A stretch of 64,000 nucleotides of DNA from Gonatopus flavifemur (Eukaryota; Arthropoda; Insecta; Hymenoptera; Dryinidae). The notes under the pieces were generated by a model. That model made no database searches. It was not told the DNA's origin and worked only from the letters and a program-made list of their open reading frames with translations. The position numbers and the translations under genes are program-made. The stretch is taken from contig JAFFJZ010000003.1 of NCBI GenBank assembly GCA_018340375.1, positions 51,987,006 through 52,051,005 of the forward strand, read 5' to 3'. This document shows, in pieces, positions 1-12,020 of this stretch. Positions within the stretch are counted from its first letter, which is position 1. Every line of letters starts with the position of its first letter.

Positions 1-2018
1 CAGTCAAATGGCTCACGGCGCATGTTTATATGTAAGATCAAAAACAGTCTCAGGGAACTTTCAGTCTAAGTTGCTTCGTTCCAAATCGCGAGTTGCTCCT
101 CTAAAAATTCTTTCTATTCCGCGACTAGAGTTGTGCTCAGCATTACTACTGTCTCGATTGTTGAATGAAATCGGAGACTCCATAGATCTATCAAACCTTA
201 ATATTCATTTATGGTCAGATTCCACAATTGTTTTGAATTGGTTGAAGACGTGTTCAAAAAAATTATCCGTATTCGTTGGCAATCGAGTTGCTGAAATACA
301 GCGACTAACAGATTCAATTGAATGAGGACACGTTTGTTCTATTGATGATCCCGCTGATGCAATATCTCGGGGAATTGAACCTGCTGCATTACAAGAGTAT
401 CAGTTGAGGTGGCGAAGCCCACCATGGCTAAGCGCGTCAAAGGAATTATGGTCACACTCTACGATTCCTTGTTTGACAACAGAACTACCTGAACTTCGAA
501 AGGTTGTTGTAAATGTGACCCGCGTTAATGAGAATTTCATAATCAATTTATTGGAGCGCTATTAGGATTTAAATAAAATCATTCGTGCGGTAGCGTATTG
601 GATACGATTTATCCAATTCATCAAGGATGAATCAAAACAAAATAAAAGATTGAGCGCTATTGATTGCAGTAAGGCATTATATGCTATATGCCGTTGCGTT
701 CAGAGTATCGCATTTTTCAACGAAATTCAAGCAATATCTCGAAATGCTGATATAAGCAAGGATAGCAAACTGATAGCGTTATCACCCTTTTTAGATGATC
801 AAAACTTATTGCGTGTGGGAGGTAGATTGAAAAAATCAAATCTAGACTATAATAGTGAACATCAAATATTGTTACCTAAGAATCATCGCTTGACTTATTT
901 AATTATAGAAAATGAACATAAGCGTAACATGCACTCTGGTGTAAGATCTACAGTATATGCAGTCAGACAAAACTATTGGCCCTTATGCGTTGTGACCACT
1001 ACAAAAAAGATAATTCAAAATTGCGTCACATGCTTCAAATGCAGGCCTAATATATCTAGTGTTGAAATGGGTGATCTGCCTTCAGCCAGAATAGAGCCTT
1101 CTCGGCCTTTTGCGAATTGTGGCGTGGACTACGCTGGGCCGTTGCTAATAAAAGAAAGCAAGAGACGGAACGCAAGGCAAATCAAATCATATATTTCGAT
1201 ATTTGTATGCTTCTCTACTAAGGCAGTGCACATGGAATTGGTCACTGACTTGACTGCTGAGTCATTTTTGAGTACTCTAAAAAGGTTCATGGCTCGCAGA
1301 GGGAAACCAAATAATATTTATTCGGACAATGGCACTAATTTTGTGGGTGCTTCTCGAGAACTAGACGAATTATATCAACTTCTTCTCGATGAACAAGTGC
1401 AAAATAAAATAACCGATTTTCTATGTTAGTCCCAAGTTACTTGGCACTTGATTCCCCCCAACGCGCCTCATTATGGGGGCTTGTGGGAGTCAGCAGTTAG
1501 GTCGGCCAAAATTCATTTGCGACGCGTGACACGAAACACATTTTTAACATATGAAGAGATGTCAACTCTTTTGTATGAAATTGAGGCTATACTCAATTCC
1601 AGGTCTCTAACGCCTGTATCCGAGGATCCACACGACTTGAATTGTTTGACTCCTGGACATGTTTTGGTCGGTCAGGCACTAAATACATTTGCTCAACCTA
1701 CTTTATGCGGAATGAATGGAAACCGTTTGTCTCGTTGTCAATATGTCGAGCAGTTGCGACAGCACTTCTTAATTCAGAATATTTGAACAATCTGCAGCAG
1801 CGGAATAATGGCGTTCCAATAAAGGAGCATCATTGTGTGTAGGTCAAATTGTTTCAGTTGAAGCACAAGGTACGTCACCGCTTCAATGACTGATGGGTAG
1901 AGTTCAGGAAGTGCATGCTGGTGAGGATGGTTTGATAAGGACTGCTACTATTGAAATGCATGAAGGTTTACTTGTGAGACCTATTACTAAGCTCTGCATA
2001 TTGCCAATCGAAACTTGA
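1..2018 (+). pseudogene. BEL/Pao retrotransposon pol fragment (RNase H to integrase), decayed
   Basis: The 3' part of a BEL/Pao polyprotein. The reading shows an RNase H-like segment (about 8-325), an H-H-C-C integrase zinc-binding motif (about 880-1045), the integrase core with an SDNGTNF motif near 1320-1340, and a Pao-type C-terminal domain ending near 2018. Integrase joins element cDNA to the host genome; RNase H removes RNA from the hybrid. The copy is dead: frame 2 has stops at 323-325, 563-565 and 1427-1429, and the frame changes near 1780-1790 and again after about 1840. The 5' part lies outside the window. The family assignment is firm, from domain order and the Pao-style C-terminus; subfamily is not claimed. 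Confidence 0.85.
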
Positions 2019-2022
2019 TAGA

Positions 2023-2470
2023 TGTTGTCAATTATGTCTATATAATTTCAAGTTGTTGAAAATCCCATTTTTAGTTTGTTTAATTGATAAGAATTTCAGT
2101 TGTCTTTGAATCATCAATCTCGTATCAATTTTCATACTGTATCTTTGTTAGTTGGAAGTAGACTCTTTCAAGGGGGCTGATGTACAAATTATAGTTTATA
2201 TTTCGCGCCCTGTAGCTCGTTGTGCTAGCTATTTTATTTCGTGCAATCTCGGTTGCCTTCGTGCATGTTCGGTCGAATTTCATCGCGTCGCCTCGCTTGT
2301 ACTTCACTTATCTACGAGTCTTGAAAAAGAGAGCACGCGTGAGCGAGTGAAAAAGCCTTCCATAATTATACTCAATTCAACGTGCAATGCGCGTTCGGAA
2401 GAGATTCTTGAAAAAATGAGGAATAAATTTCCGTATCAAAAAAAGACGCAATTGTTTTCATGCCCAGCAT
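2023..2470 (+). repeat. possible 3' LTR of the BEL/Pao element
   Basis: Sequence starting TGTTGTCA five bases after the last pol codon, where an LTR is expected, with an AATAAA signal near 2423. The second LTR is outside the window, so neither boundary can be verified; the right end is a guess. Confidence 0.3.
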
Positions 2471-2804
2471 GTCACCGAAACCTACTTCACAATCGATTTT
2501 TTTTATCATTAAACATCTTTAATCATGAATTTCCAGCAATATTATGGATTCACATGGATGGATGAGATACTTATGATCGCAACAGGCAATCATAATATAT
2601 ACATTTCTTAATATTTTATCACACTTTTGACGATTATTTTTCACACATGGCACTCCCAGAGGACATTTGCGATATTAAAATGCACCATTCATGAATTCAT
2701 TATTCCCCAAATACAAATTAGAATAATATTGGGACCTTGAATAAGTTCTCGCTGTTTTTACGAAATAAAAACTTCATTCAAAATATAAGGAACAAAAATG
2801 TTTC
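2471..2804. other. AT-rich spacer, nothing recognised
   Basis: No ORF with family features, no clear repeat and no inverted repeat was seen here. Confidence 0.5.
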
Positions 2805-3075
2805 GTTCAAAGTATTGCCCATCACTAGAGACCACTTTCTCCTATCCTTCTGGCAGTATATGAATTCCGCGGTGGAAAAACAACATGCCTTTTGAGGTTA
2901 TCCAAAAATCAACCCATTTTTCAGCTCCTTCGTAAGAATGAAAGCGCTGGTCAGCTAAGCCATGTGCCATCGAACGGAATAGGTTAAAATTGGAAGGGGC
3001 TATGTCAGGTGAATACGGCGGGTGAGGTAGCACTTCTCATTGAAGCGTTTGCAGGTAGGTTTTGACTGGTTTTGC
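2805..3075 (-). pseudogene. mariner transposase C-terminal remnant
   Basis: The minus strand carries the mariner C-terminal signature HPPYSPD followed by an LFRSMAHGLADQRFHSYE-type segment and an LPEG..EKV ending. The third catalytic Asp (normally in PSDYH) reads Asn (PSNF), there is a stop where LPERW is expected (about 2840) and another upstream near 3035. Only about a quarter of the ~345-residue protein remains, and no terminal inverted repeats were found. A very old relic, closest in this window to the copy at 25,051-26,091. Confidence 0.85.
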
Positions 3076-3689
3076 AAGATGTTATAAGAAAATTTCAATT
3101 AGATGGACTGTAACATGGGAAATTTAAAGGAGTCTGACTGGCGGAAGGGAAAATCGTAAAGTGAACTGACCACGCTTAATTTCTTCAACTTCACACTATA
3201 TTTCGTCACGACAAATTAACAAAACTTTGCTATAATATAGTTCATGATGTTCTGAAAAAAAGTGTCAATAGGCACAGAGTCCAAAAATGAATATTTTCCG
3301 AGTTATGGGGCATCATAGATCGGAGAAGTGAACATATTAGAGCACTGGTACAAGAATACAGTATATATTGTGAATATACTATACACATACTATATGTATA
3401 CATATCATTGACTGATAATAAATAGAGGAGAGAGGAAGACAATGTACCTAATATAACCACCCCAATACTATAATCACTATATCACTTTTAGTTGAGTTTT
3501 CTTGAGTTCATTGTATGAAATATTATATCTATATACACACTGATGATTGTATATGACACAGGATTTGTATGACAATTGACCACGGATTTCCAGAATTCAT
3601 ATTTGTGAAATCAAAAATATTATATGATGACCAGGATGATTATTATCATTATTACTATATTCTTATTCTTATCATTGTATTGAATTGTA
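3076..3689. other. AT-rich spacer
   Basis: No supported gene. Contains a TATA/ATAC-rich stretch (about 3355-3415) and short low-complexity runs only. Confidence 0.4.
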
Positions 3690-3987
3690 TTATTTTTGTA
3701 CATATTGATGCCTCCCCGTGGATGATTGCGGGTCTTCCAGGGGGATATTCATGATACCTGTCCTTGATATCCGTTTTATCCATCCCTGGTAGTATCTGCT
3801 TCCTTTACGTGGTGGGGAGGATAAGTATCTCAGAGTTGGATCTTTTCTTTGAGTGGAATGAACTACTTAAAAGAAAGAATACACACTGAGAGAAACGAAA
3901 TCATCCTAATGCCAGGAACATCGGCAAAAACGGAAGGAAAGCAAAGGGAGCTACCTTCCTTGACATGTTTCAATACTTCCCGAGGAA

Positions 3988-5115
3988 ATGAAACCTTTTC
4001 CAACCTTGGAATATTATACTCGTGAAACAAAAACAGACGAACAAATTGATAAGTACATGATGGCGCTTTCTCGGGTAAAATATTCCGGAGGTGAACTAGT
4101 CTCCCGTTCGGATCTCCGGGTGGAGGCTGCTCGAGGAAGCTTCTTCAGCAAAGAACGAAAACCGAAGAATAGGATAGGGAAAAGAAACAACATTCTTCGA
4201 GTCGGAGCGTGGAATGTTAGATCACTGACGCAAGCGGGAAAATTAGAAAATTTGGAATTAGAAATGAATAGGTTGAATATAGTCGTAATGGGGATCAGCG
4301 AAATGAGATGGCCGCAAGAAGGCGATTTCTGGAGTGAGGATTATAGAATAATTCATACAGGATCAAAGAACGGTCAAGCAGGTGTAGGAATTGTAATGCA
4401 TGAAAGAGTAGGAAATAGAATAGAAAATTATTTGCAACATAATGAACGTGTGATGATGGTTAGAATCAGAACAAAACCGGTAGACATAGTCATAGTCCAG
4501 GTATACATGCCCACATCTGCATATTCGGAGGGAGATATTGAAAAAACGTACGAAGAAATAGAAGAAGTGATAGAATATGTGAAGGGAGAAGAGAATTTGA
4601 TGGTGATGGGTGATTGGAATGCGGTAGTAGGACAAAAAAAAGAGGACAACATAATAGGAGATTTTGCGTCAGGGAGGAGGAACAATAGAGGACAACGTTT
4701 AGTCGAATTTTGTGGAAATCATAAGATGGTTGTCACAAACACTTTATTTGAGCATCATCCAAGAAGAATCCACACTTGGAGAATGCCAGGAGATACAGCA
4801 AGATACCAAATTGATTACATATTAGTGAAACAAAGATTCAGAAACCAAGTGAAGAACTGTAAAACTGATCCCAGTGCAGATATAGATAGTGATCATGCTA
4901 TGTTGATGATGAAATGTTCTCTGAAATTCAAATCCCTGAAGAAGAAGAGGAAAATGCAAAAAAGATGGAATTTGAAGAACCTCAAGCAAAAGCAAACACA
5001 TGAGGCATTCGAGAAAATGTTGGATGGAAAATTGGGAGATCAAAAAGAGAAAGACTTGGGAATAGAGAGGAGATGGACAAAGATGAAAGGGGAATATGGG
5101 AGAATGTGTGGATAA
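3988..5115 (+). pseudogene. AP-like endonuclease domain of the RTE-like element
   Basis: Uninterrupted 375-residue frame. An apurinic-type (exonuclease/endonuclease/phosphatase fold) domain lies at about residues 70-310. The expected active-site residues are visible: N76 in AWNVRSL, E105 in GISEMRW, the VYMPTS strand near 173, D209 and N211 in MGDWNAVVG, D276 in QIDYIL and S301-D302-H303. In this clade the domain nicks target DNA so that reverse transcription can prime on the nick. Similar proteins in insect annotations are often called craniofacial development protein 2-like. The frame is lost near 5,100, so domain and reverse transcriptase are no longer fused. A conserved catalytic set in a broken element suggests a fairly young copy. 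Confidence 0.8.
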
Positions 5116-5875
5116 GATTTCGAAGAATAATGGGGTAGAACCTAAAAACCCATGGATAACGGGAGAAATTTCAGAATTGATACATGAAAGGAGAAAATAC
5201 AAGAATAATGATAGCCAGGAAGGCCAGCGACGATACAAATCATTGAGAAATAAAATAATAAGAGAATCAAGTAATGCAAAAGAACAGTGGTTAGAAGAGA
5301 GATGTCAAGGAATAGAAATAAGATTGCATTCAGGAAAAATAGATGAAGCATATAGGATTATCAGAAGATTTTTCGGACAAATCAAATCTAGAAGCAATAA
5401 GATTAGGAACTCTCTGGGACGACAATTGATAAACATGGAAGAGAAAATAGAACAGTGGATCAATAATTTGGGAGACTTGTATGAAGGAAACGATGATATA
5501 TCACTTTTAGAGAAGGAGGAGGATGCAGATGAGGAAGAATCGGGAGATTCGATATTGAGATCAGAATTCGACCAGGCTTTGAAAGAATCGAAAAATAATA
5601 GAGCGCCAGGCATGGATGGCATAAATGCGGACCTTATAAAAGCCTCCAGTGAAGGAACTCGTGACGCACAGTTTGAATTGATTAGAGATATGTACGAAAA
5701 AGAAGAGGTACCAGAAGATTTCCAAAACAATAAAATTGTCGCTATCCCGAAAAAAACAAGGGGCAGACAAATGCGAGAACTACAGAACGATCAGTTCAAC
5801 TTCACATGCTTCGAAAATACTGACCAAAATCATATACAGGAGGATGGAAAATAAAATAGAGCACATCAGCGGTTT
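5096..5875 (+). pseudogene. RTE-like reverse transcriptase N-terminal part, frameshifted
   Basis: Continues the same polyprotein in frame 2 (5,096-5,730) and then frame 3 (about 5,736-5,880). The linker is rich in charged residues; then come the RAPGMDGINADLIK motif typical of the start of non-LTR reverse transcriptase and a CENYRTIS-type segment. Everything after this, including the catalytic YADD box, is missing. At least two frameshifts (near 5,100 and 5,730) plus truncation make it nonfunctional. Confidence 0.75.
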
Positions 5876-6014
5876 TTCGAGTCAGACCCGTTCAAGACCA
5901 TGGCGAAATCATCGTGGATAAAAAATACGGGGATACGGGGATGACAGCATCTGATTGGAAGATTATTTTCCATGAAGGAAAATTTTTTTTTCAATTGTTC
6001 AAACTATCAATCCT

Positions 6015-7345
6015 CATCAGTAGTTTTCACTACTAGTGCAAATCAGCAGTTTTCACTGGTATTCCACATCAGCAGTTCTCACTGCTATCTCACATCAGTA
6101 GTTCTCACTACTATTGCACATCGGCAGTTTTCACTGCCATCCCAAATCAGTAGTTTTCACTACTATCCCACGTCAGCAATCCCAAATGCTGTCCCACACC
6201 AGTAGTTTCCACTACTATCTCAGATCAGTAGTTTTCACTGCTATCTCACACCAGTAGTTCTCACTACTATCGCACATCGGCAGTTCTCACTGCTATCCCA
6301 AATCAGTAGGTCTCACTATTATTGCGAATCAGCAGTTCTCACTGCTATTCCACACCAGCAGTTCTCATTGCTATCTCACACCAGTAGTTCTTACAACCAT
6401 CGCACATCAGCAGTTTTCACTACTATCCTACATCAGCAATTTTCACTGCTGTTCCACACCCGTAGTTTCCACTACTATCTCAGATCAGTAGTTCTCACCA
6501 CTATTGCGAATCTGCAATTTCAACTGCTATTCCACATCAGCAGTTCTCACTGCTATCTCACATCAGTAGTTCTCACTACTATTGCAAATCTGCAGTTCTC
6601 ACTGCTATTCCACATCAGCAGTGCTCATTGCTGTCTCACATCAGTAGTTCTCCTGACTGTTGCCCATCAGCAATTTTCACTGCTGTTCCACACCAGTAGT
6701 TCCCAATACTATCTCAGATAAGTAGTTTCCACTACCATCTCAGATCAGTAGTTCTCACGACCATTTCAAATCAGCAGTTCTCACTGCTATCGCACATCAG
6801 CAGTTTTCACTCCTATCCCAAATCAGTAGTTTTCAATGCTATCCTACATCAGCAGTTTTCACTGCTATCCCAAATCAGTAGTTTCCACTACTATCCTACA
6901 TACGCAGTTCTCACTGCTATTCCACACTAGCAGTTCTCACTGCTATCTTACATCAGTAGTTCTCACTACTATCGCACATCTGCAGTTTTCACTGCTATTC
7001 CACACCAACAGTTCTCACTGCTATCTCACATCAGTAGTTCCCACTACTATCGCACATCAGCAGTTTTCACTGCTACCTCGAATCAGTAGTCTTCACTACT
7101 ATCCTTCATCAGCAATTTTCACTGCTGTTCCACACCAGTAGTTTCTACTACTATCTCAGATCAGTAGTTCTCACTACTATTGCAAATCTGCAGTTTCAAC
7201 TGCTATTCCACATCACCAGTGCTTACTGCTCTCTCACATCAGCAGTTTTCACTGCTATCCCAAAACAGTAGTTTTCACTACTATCCTACATCAGCAGTTT
7301 TCACCGCTATTGCACCTCAGTAGTTTACACTGTCATGTCTTTTGA
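6015..7345. repeat. 26-bp hairpin minisatellite, about 50 units
   Basis: Period 26 bp, e.g. ATCAGTAGTTTTCACTACTA followed by TCCCAC. Each unit holds a short inverted repeat around a TTTC/TCTC/TTCC loop. Two versions alternate irregularly: AGTAGT-loop-ACTACT and AGCAGT-loop-ACTGCT. The stem bases usually change together so pairing is kept. The period is not a multiple of three; long open frames across it simply reflect 78 bp = 3 units. Confidence 0.9.
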
Positions 7346-7689
7346 GTAGTTTCCTATCTACCTACTAATCAGTCTCAATTATTCATTTCCTGGCTTCGAC
7401 TTTCGAGTATTCTCTTATTATTACCGTATTTCACGGTCCCTCTAACTTTTGGTCTTTCTTCGCTACGAGTAGCACCCTATCATGACAAGAACTAGATGAT
7501 CGACTATGACAGTGGCTGATCTTCTCGACGGTGTTGAAAACACTGACGATGCTGATGACAATGTTGGCACTCGTATTTTTTTTCGTATAATCATTCCAGA
7601 AACTGACTGACACATATCCAGGTTCTGATTCTGAAATGGAACCTGAAGTAGGCCCGGATACAGTTCTCCCTTACGGTTCTTATGAACAA

Positions 7690-9165
7690 GGGAGAAGTTC
7701 ATACACTGATGCGCAAAAGCTCTTAGAAGCAAATCATACTTTCAACTGGAAAAATGGTGATTAGCAACATATAGAACAACCGGAATTGGACCATAGTTTG
7801 AGCGAAGAATCGTTGGTGAATATAAGACGGATGAATGCTCGCGAATTATTTGAAGTTTTCTTTTTAAAGAAATCAAATGTCATATCATCGGAGCATCATC
7901 AAAAAATGGTATCGATTTATCGGAAGATTCATTCGATAAATTTATTGGAATCATTATTCTCTCTTCATTCAATTCAAGAAAGTCTCAACGGGCCTATTGG
8001 TCTCCGGAATCAATTCTAGGATGCCAAATTGTCAAAGACACAATGTCCCGGAATCAATTCACCACCATAAAGAAGAACATCAAGTTCTATAAAAATAACG
8101 AAAAGAATGTAGAAGATGAAGTTTGAAAAGTTGGGAGTATTTATGATTTCTTCAGGCAAAATCTTGTGCGTTTTGGGTGGTTTAGCCACAACTTGTCGGT
8201 AGATGAAATCATGGTTAAGTATTTTGGACGTTTCGGCATAAAGCAATGCATAAAAAATAAGCCTCAAAGGTTTGGCATTAAACTATGGGCAGTTTGTTCA
8301 CGTGAAGGCTTTATCTTTGACGTGGATGTTTATGCTGGGAAAGCGGGTGACGAGAATGAAACGTTCCTGAATTCCATTGGACTAGGTTCCAGAGTTGTGA
8401 TGAAAATGCTTCAGGGATTATTGAACACGGTGCCGTTGGAAAACCTAAGGAATCACAATTTGTACTTGGATGATTTTTTCACTTCGCCTGATCTCCTGGT
8501 ACACCTGGGAAAAATTGTACTATATACTACAGGAACGGTGAGACATAATCGTGTTACAGCTGAGGTTGTTCTACCAAAAAAGTGTGAAAGAGGAACATGT
8601 GTCAATCTGCATGACGGAATGTCACATGTGAATTATATTGCTGTGATGGACAGTACCCAGTTTCCGTACTTTGAAACTGCCATGGGAATGAGCCAAAAGT
8701 TTAGATGAGTAGATTTGTAAACGAAGTAAAAACATGTATAAAGTTTCCTCAAGCCTTCTCAAAATATAATAAAAACATGGGAGGAATAGACTTGCACGAC
8801 CGACATTGCAATGATATTCTTCCAGCTATTCGTGGGAAGAAATGGACTTGGTGTCTCTTTGTGAGACTAATTCAAGGATCTTTCACCAATGCTACAGTCC
8901 TTTATAATCTGGCAAATCCTGATACCAAAAAGGGATCCAAAGATATTGCACAAGAAGTGTGTGAATATTATTCCTCTGAAGTGGCACGGAAGTGGCACTC
9001 TGGTAAACGTACACGTTCCACCGAAACAGCAGATTCGAAACACACAATGACAATTGGTGTGGATAAGCACTGTGCTTTTGAATCTACTGCAGGCGCGAAG
9101 TGTCAGAAACGGACAGAAAATTATTGCGAAACATGTGGATCTTACTTTTACTCATCATTTTACTC
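7690..9165 (+). pseudogene. piggyBac-type transposase (PGBD-like), broken
   Basis: The reading runs frame 1 (about 7,690-7,990), frame 3 (about 7,995-8,708) and frame 2 (8,705-9,165). Family marks: an HTFNWKNG-like N-terminal segment, YWSPESI, MSRNQF; then the three catalytic aspartates in SVDEIMVKY (about 8,205), LYLDDFF (about 8,468) and MGGIDLHDR (about 8,788), and a C-terminal Cys-rich segment (about 9,070-9,150). These enzymes cut and paste DNA at TTAA. Stops near 7,765, 8,123 and 8,706 plus two frameshifts mean no full protein can be made. The three Asp codons persist. Its position between the inverted ends agrees with it being the element's own transposase. Confidence 0.85.
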
Positions 9166-9259
9166 ATTCATTATTCGACTTCTGAAATCGACGCTGGGGA
9201 CTAATCATCTCAAGCTGCTGTCGACACCTTGACCAATGTATGATACCTCTGCCATTTTT

Positions 9260-10268
9260 CCTGTGGAGTCGGGCGCTAAGGGGTTTTCCGTATTTGGAGT
9301 TGATCATGTAATTGTTTGAACAATTGGTGAAAAATTTCTTCTCCACGGAAAATAATCTTCCGATCAGAAGCTGTGATGACCGTATCAAATTTATTGTGAT
9401 CTACAATGATTTCTCGATAGTTCTCAACGGGGGCTGTAGCTCGAAATTGTTTATTCAATTTTTTTAAATAAATGTAGTGGGAAAAGAATTTCTGCGTACA
9501 TAGTTTTTATGTGATTTCTTGCGTAGAGTCGAACGGCGGTGTTGGTTTTCCCTCATCTGATTTTTTTGGCGTAATTTTTCGAACAAAAATTGTTTAAACA
9601 ATCGGAATAAAAAATGTTCCCCTATGGAAAATAATCTTCCAATCAGATGCTGTCATCCCCGTATCCACGTTTTCTTCATCTACGATGGTTTCGCCATGGT
9701 CCTGGAAGGGTGTTGTCTGATTTGGAATTATTTATTTAATTTTTTTGAATAAATATAGTAAGAAAAAAAATTTCTGCGTACATAGATTTTATATGATTTC
9801 TTGCGCAGGATCGGATGGCGGTGTTGGTTGTGCCTTATATGGATTTTTTGACGTAATTGTTCAAACAAAAATTGTTTAAACAATTGAAAAAAAAATTTTT
9901 CTGTATGGAAAATTATCTTCCAATCAGATGCTGTCATCCTCGTATCCACGTTTTTTCCATCCACGATGGTTCCGCCATGGACCTGAACGGGTGTTGTCTG
10001 ACTCGAAATTATTTATTTAATTTTTTCAAATAAATATAGTAAGAAAAAAAATTTCCGCGTACATAGATTTTATATGAATTCTTGCGTAGAATCGAATGGC
10101 GGTGTTGGTTTTGCCTTATCTGGAATTTTTGACTTAATTGTTTAAACAAAAATTGTTCAAACAATTGGAAAAAATAATCTTACTTCATGGAGAATAATCC
10201 TTCAATGCTGTCATCCCCGTATCCACTTTTTTTTTATCCACGATGGTTTCACCATGGGGCTCAATGGG
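9260..10268. repeat. ~281-bp tandem repeats at the right end of the piggyBac-like element
   Basis: Four copies, the first diverged and the last ending at GGG-TTAA. The marker TTTCTGCGTACATAG occurs at about 9,489 and 9,771 and, with one change, at 10,052, giving spacings of 282 and 281. Each copy includes the sequence matched in inverted orientation at 5,875-5,990, so the element carries one terminal copy on the left and four on the right. Confidence 0.85.
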
Positions 10269-10272
10269 TTAA

Positions 10273-10628
10273 AGTGAAGTTATTATATTAGTATTTCAAA
10301 GTGATTGAAAGTTTCACAGTATATATCAATCAATAACGAGTTATTGGTCAATTTTCGATCATTTTCGAACCAAAATGATTGCCCAATAATTGCCGAATTT
10401 GGGTCACATTTCTTCACAGCTGATGGCAGCACCCTGGTTGAACGAAACGATTAATTCCGACCAAATCTGATTGAATGAATCGTATGTACTTCGGCGCATC
10501 GATATTTGGCGATTGAACTTCAATCAGAATTGGTTGGCTTGAATAGGGACCAATGGACTTCCTTGAATGGTATTGAATGAGGGATGTACAGGTGAAACAA
10601 GGGACACTCTTGGAAAGGGAAATGGGGA
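10273..10628. other. diverged satellite-like sequence
   Basis: No gene. Enriched in GATTGAATG/TTGAATGG-type words resembling the tandem repeats after 12,021, from which it is separated by the 10,629-12,020 insertion. Confidence 0.4.
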
Positions 10629-12020
10629 CCCTGGCGGAAAAATTTCTCAGAATTTCTCATATTTTTTCATCTTTTTTTTCATCATTCCCTCATAAAATCC
10701 TATAATATCTCAAGGATTTGGAACATCATTATAAGATATAATATTCTCATAATTTTCCATAATTTTCTCATAATTTATGTATCGAATTCCATATCTCCTG
10801 AAGGAGTTTGAACACTCTTATGAGGAATGCTTTCCTCATAATTTTTCATACTTTTTCATAATCCTCATACTATTTGATAATTTCTCATAATTTTCCATAA
10901 ATTCTCATAAATTTTGAATAAAATCTCACCATTTTTCAAAGAAAGAGGTGCTGTTATAAAAAAAAAACAATCCCCTCCTGAAATTTCCAAATTTTCTACA
11001 ATCTCTCCAAAACATATGTTCATAAAGTCACATAAGATTTATCATTTATTTTTTTGATGAAACGCTATGGAACTTCCAGAAGTAGTTTCATAACCAATCC
11101 AAAAGCTTGAAAATTGATCCGGACCACTTGGATCAGTTACTTCTGCAGGCTTCTATGTTTTCATATGTGTTGATATTTCATATTATCCTTCTCGTCTTCA
11201 CGGATGCGAGAAGAAACTGTATGAAATTTTTAAGGAATTGAGACATGTCTGCAATTTTTTTGAGAAATTAGAAAATTATATGATGATACACTTTTATGTA
11301 TGAATAATTGTAACTGTTTTGGTCAGGAATTATGAGTTTTCATGGAAAATTATGACCTTTTATGAAAAACCATATCTCATAGTCATCAATATATTCATGA
11401 AGAGTTTTATGTAATTTTATGAGAAATTATGAGAATATATGAAATAATATGATTTTCTTCAATAGCCGCACGGAGAATGCGACTTCGGGCACCTGTTAGG
11501 AGAGGCCCGAAATGATCGATTCCACGACCGATGACGTCAGCGTGAGAAAAGTGGTTACTTTTCCCACTAGTGTGGAAATTTTTTCACATGATTCTCCACA
11601 CTAGTCGGAGAAGTAACCACTTCTCTCACGCTGACGTCATCGGTCGTGGAATCGATCATTTCGGGCCTCTCCTAACAGGTGCCCGAAGTCACATTTCCCT
11701 CTACGGTATTTGAAGAAAATAATATGTGCACCTCGTGGGAGACGAAAATTCACGACTCGTGTGGTTACCGCGCTCGCTATGCTCGCGCGGTACGTTCCAC
11801 ACTCTTCGGAAATTTCCGTTTTCTCCCACTCGATGCACAATGTACTATTATTCATGAGAAATTATGACTTTTTATGCGAAAAAATTTCTCATACTAAATG
11901 TTCCAATTCCTTGAGAAATTATGGAAATTTATGACATCTATGAAAATATACGGGAAATTATAAGAAATATGAAAAAATTCTGGAACATATGAGAAATTAT
12001 GTAAAACTTTTTCGCCAGGG
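10629..12020. mobile_element. non-coding element with CCCTGGCG ends
   Basis: The left end reads CCCTGGCGGAAAAATTTCTC. The reverse complement of the right end reads CCCTGGCGAAAAAGTTTTAC, with TTTCTCATA words following on both sides. The flanking dinucleotide is GA on both sides. The interior is rich in TTTCTCATAATTTTTCAT words and holds a GC-richer hairpin island (11,473-11,840). No transposase was found; superfamily not assigned. Confidence 0.7.
11473..11697. repeat. 225-bp foldback hairpin (arms ~103 nt)
   Basis: The left arm (11,473-11,577) and right arm (11,595-11,697) are reverse complements with only a handful of mismatches and a ~17-nt loop. GACTTCGGGCACCTG at 11,481 pairs with CAGGTGCCCGAAGTC ending at 11,690. 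Each arm contains TGACGTCA, the CREB/ATF octamer. Nested inside the CCCTGGCG element and far less AT-rich than it. Confidence 0.9.

Larger units (their letters stand above)
3690..5880 (+). mobile_element. RTE-like non-LTR retrotransposon, 3' truncated
   Basis: The 5' untranslated part lies roughly at 3690-3987, then an endonuclease frame and the beginning of a reverse transcriptase frame. Homology stops about where the piggyBac-like element begins (5,875-5,887). The rest of the reverse transcriptase does not resume after 10,272, so this is truncation or deletion rather than a clean interruption. No target-site duplication or tail is visible. Confidence 0.7.
5887..10268 (+). mobile_element. 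piggyBac-like element with inverted ends
   Basis: The left end (5,887 onward) starts CCCGTTCAAGACCATGG. The reverse complement of the right end (10,268 backward) starts CCCATTGAGCCCCATGG, and the similarity continues about 60 bp through a GGATACGGGGATGACAGC segment. On the right the terminal GGG is followed directly by TTAA (10,269-10,272), the piggyBac target site. On the left TTAA is absent (CAGA), and similarity to the internal right-hand repeats runs a few bases beyond CCC, so the left boundary is less certain. A piggyBac transposase relic lies between the ends. Length 4,382 bp, longer than usual because of the internal repeat arrays. Confidence 0.6.

Noticed and set aside
4363..5770. Long minus-strand ORFs opposite the RTE-like gene
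   Set aside because: Shadows of the purine-rich coding strand; no family features.
6000..7345. CRISPR-like array and several 100-residue ORFs in the 26-bp repeats
   Set aside because: Units are contiguous with no unique spacers, and the open frames follow from the 78-bp (three-unit) translation period. This is a eukaryotic minisatellite.
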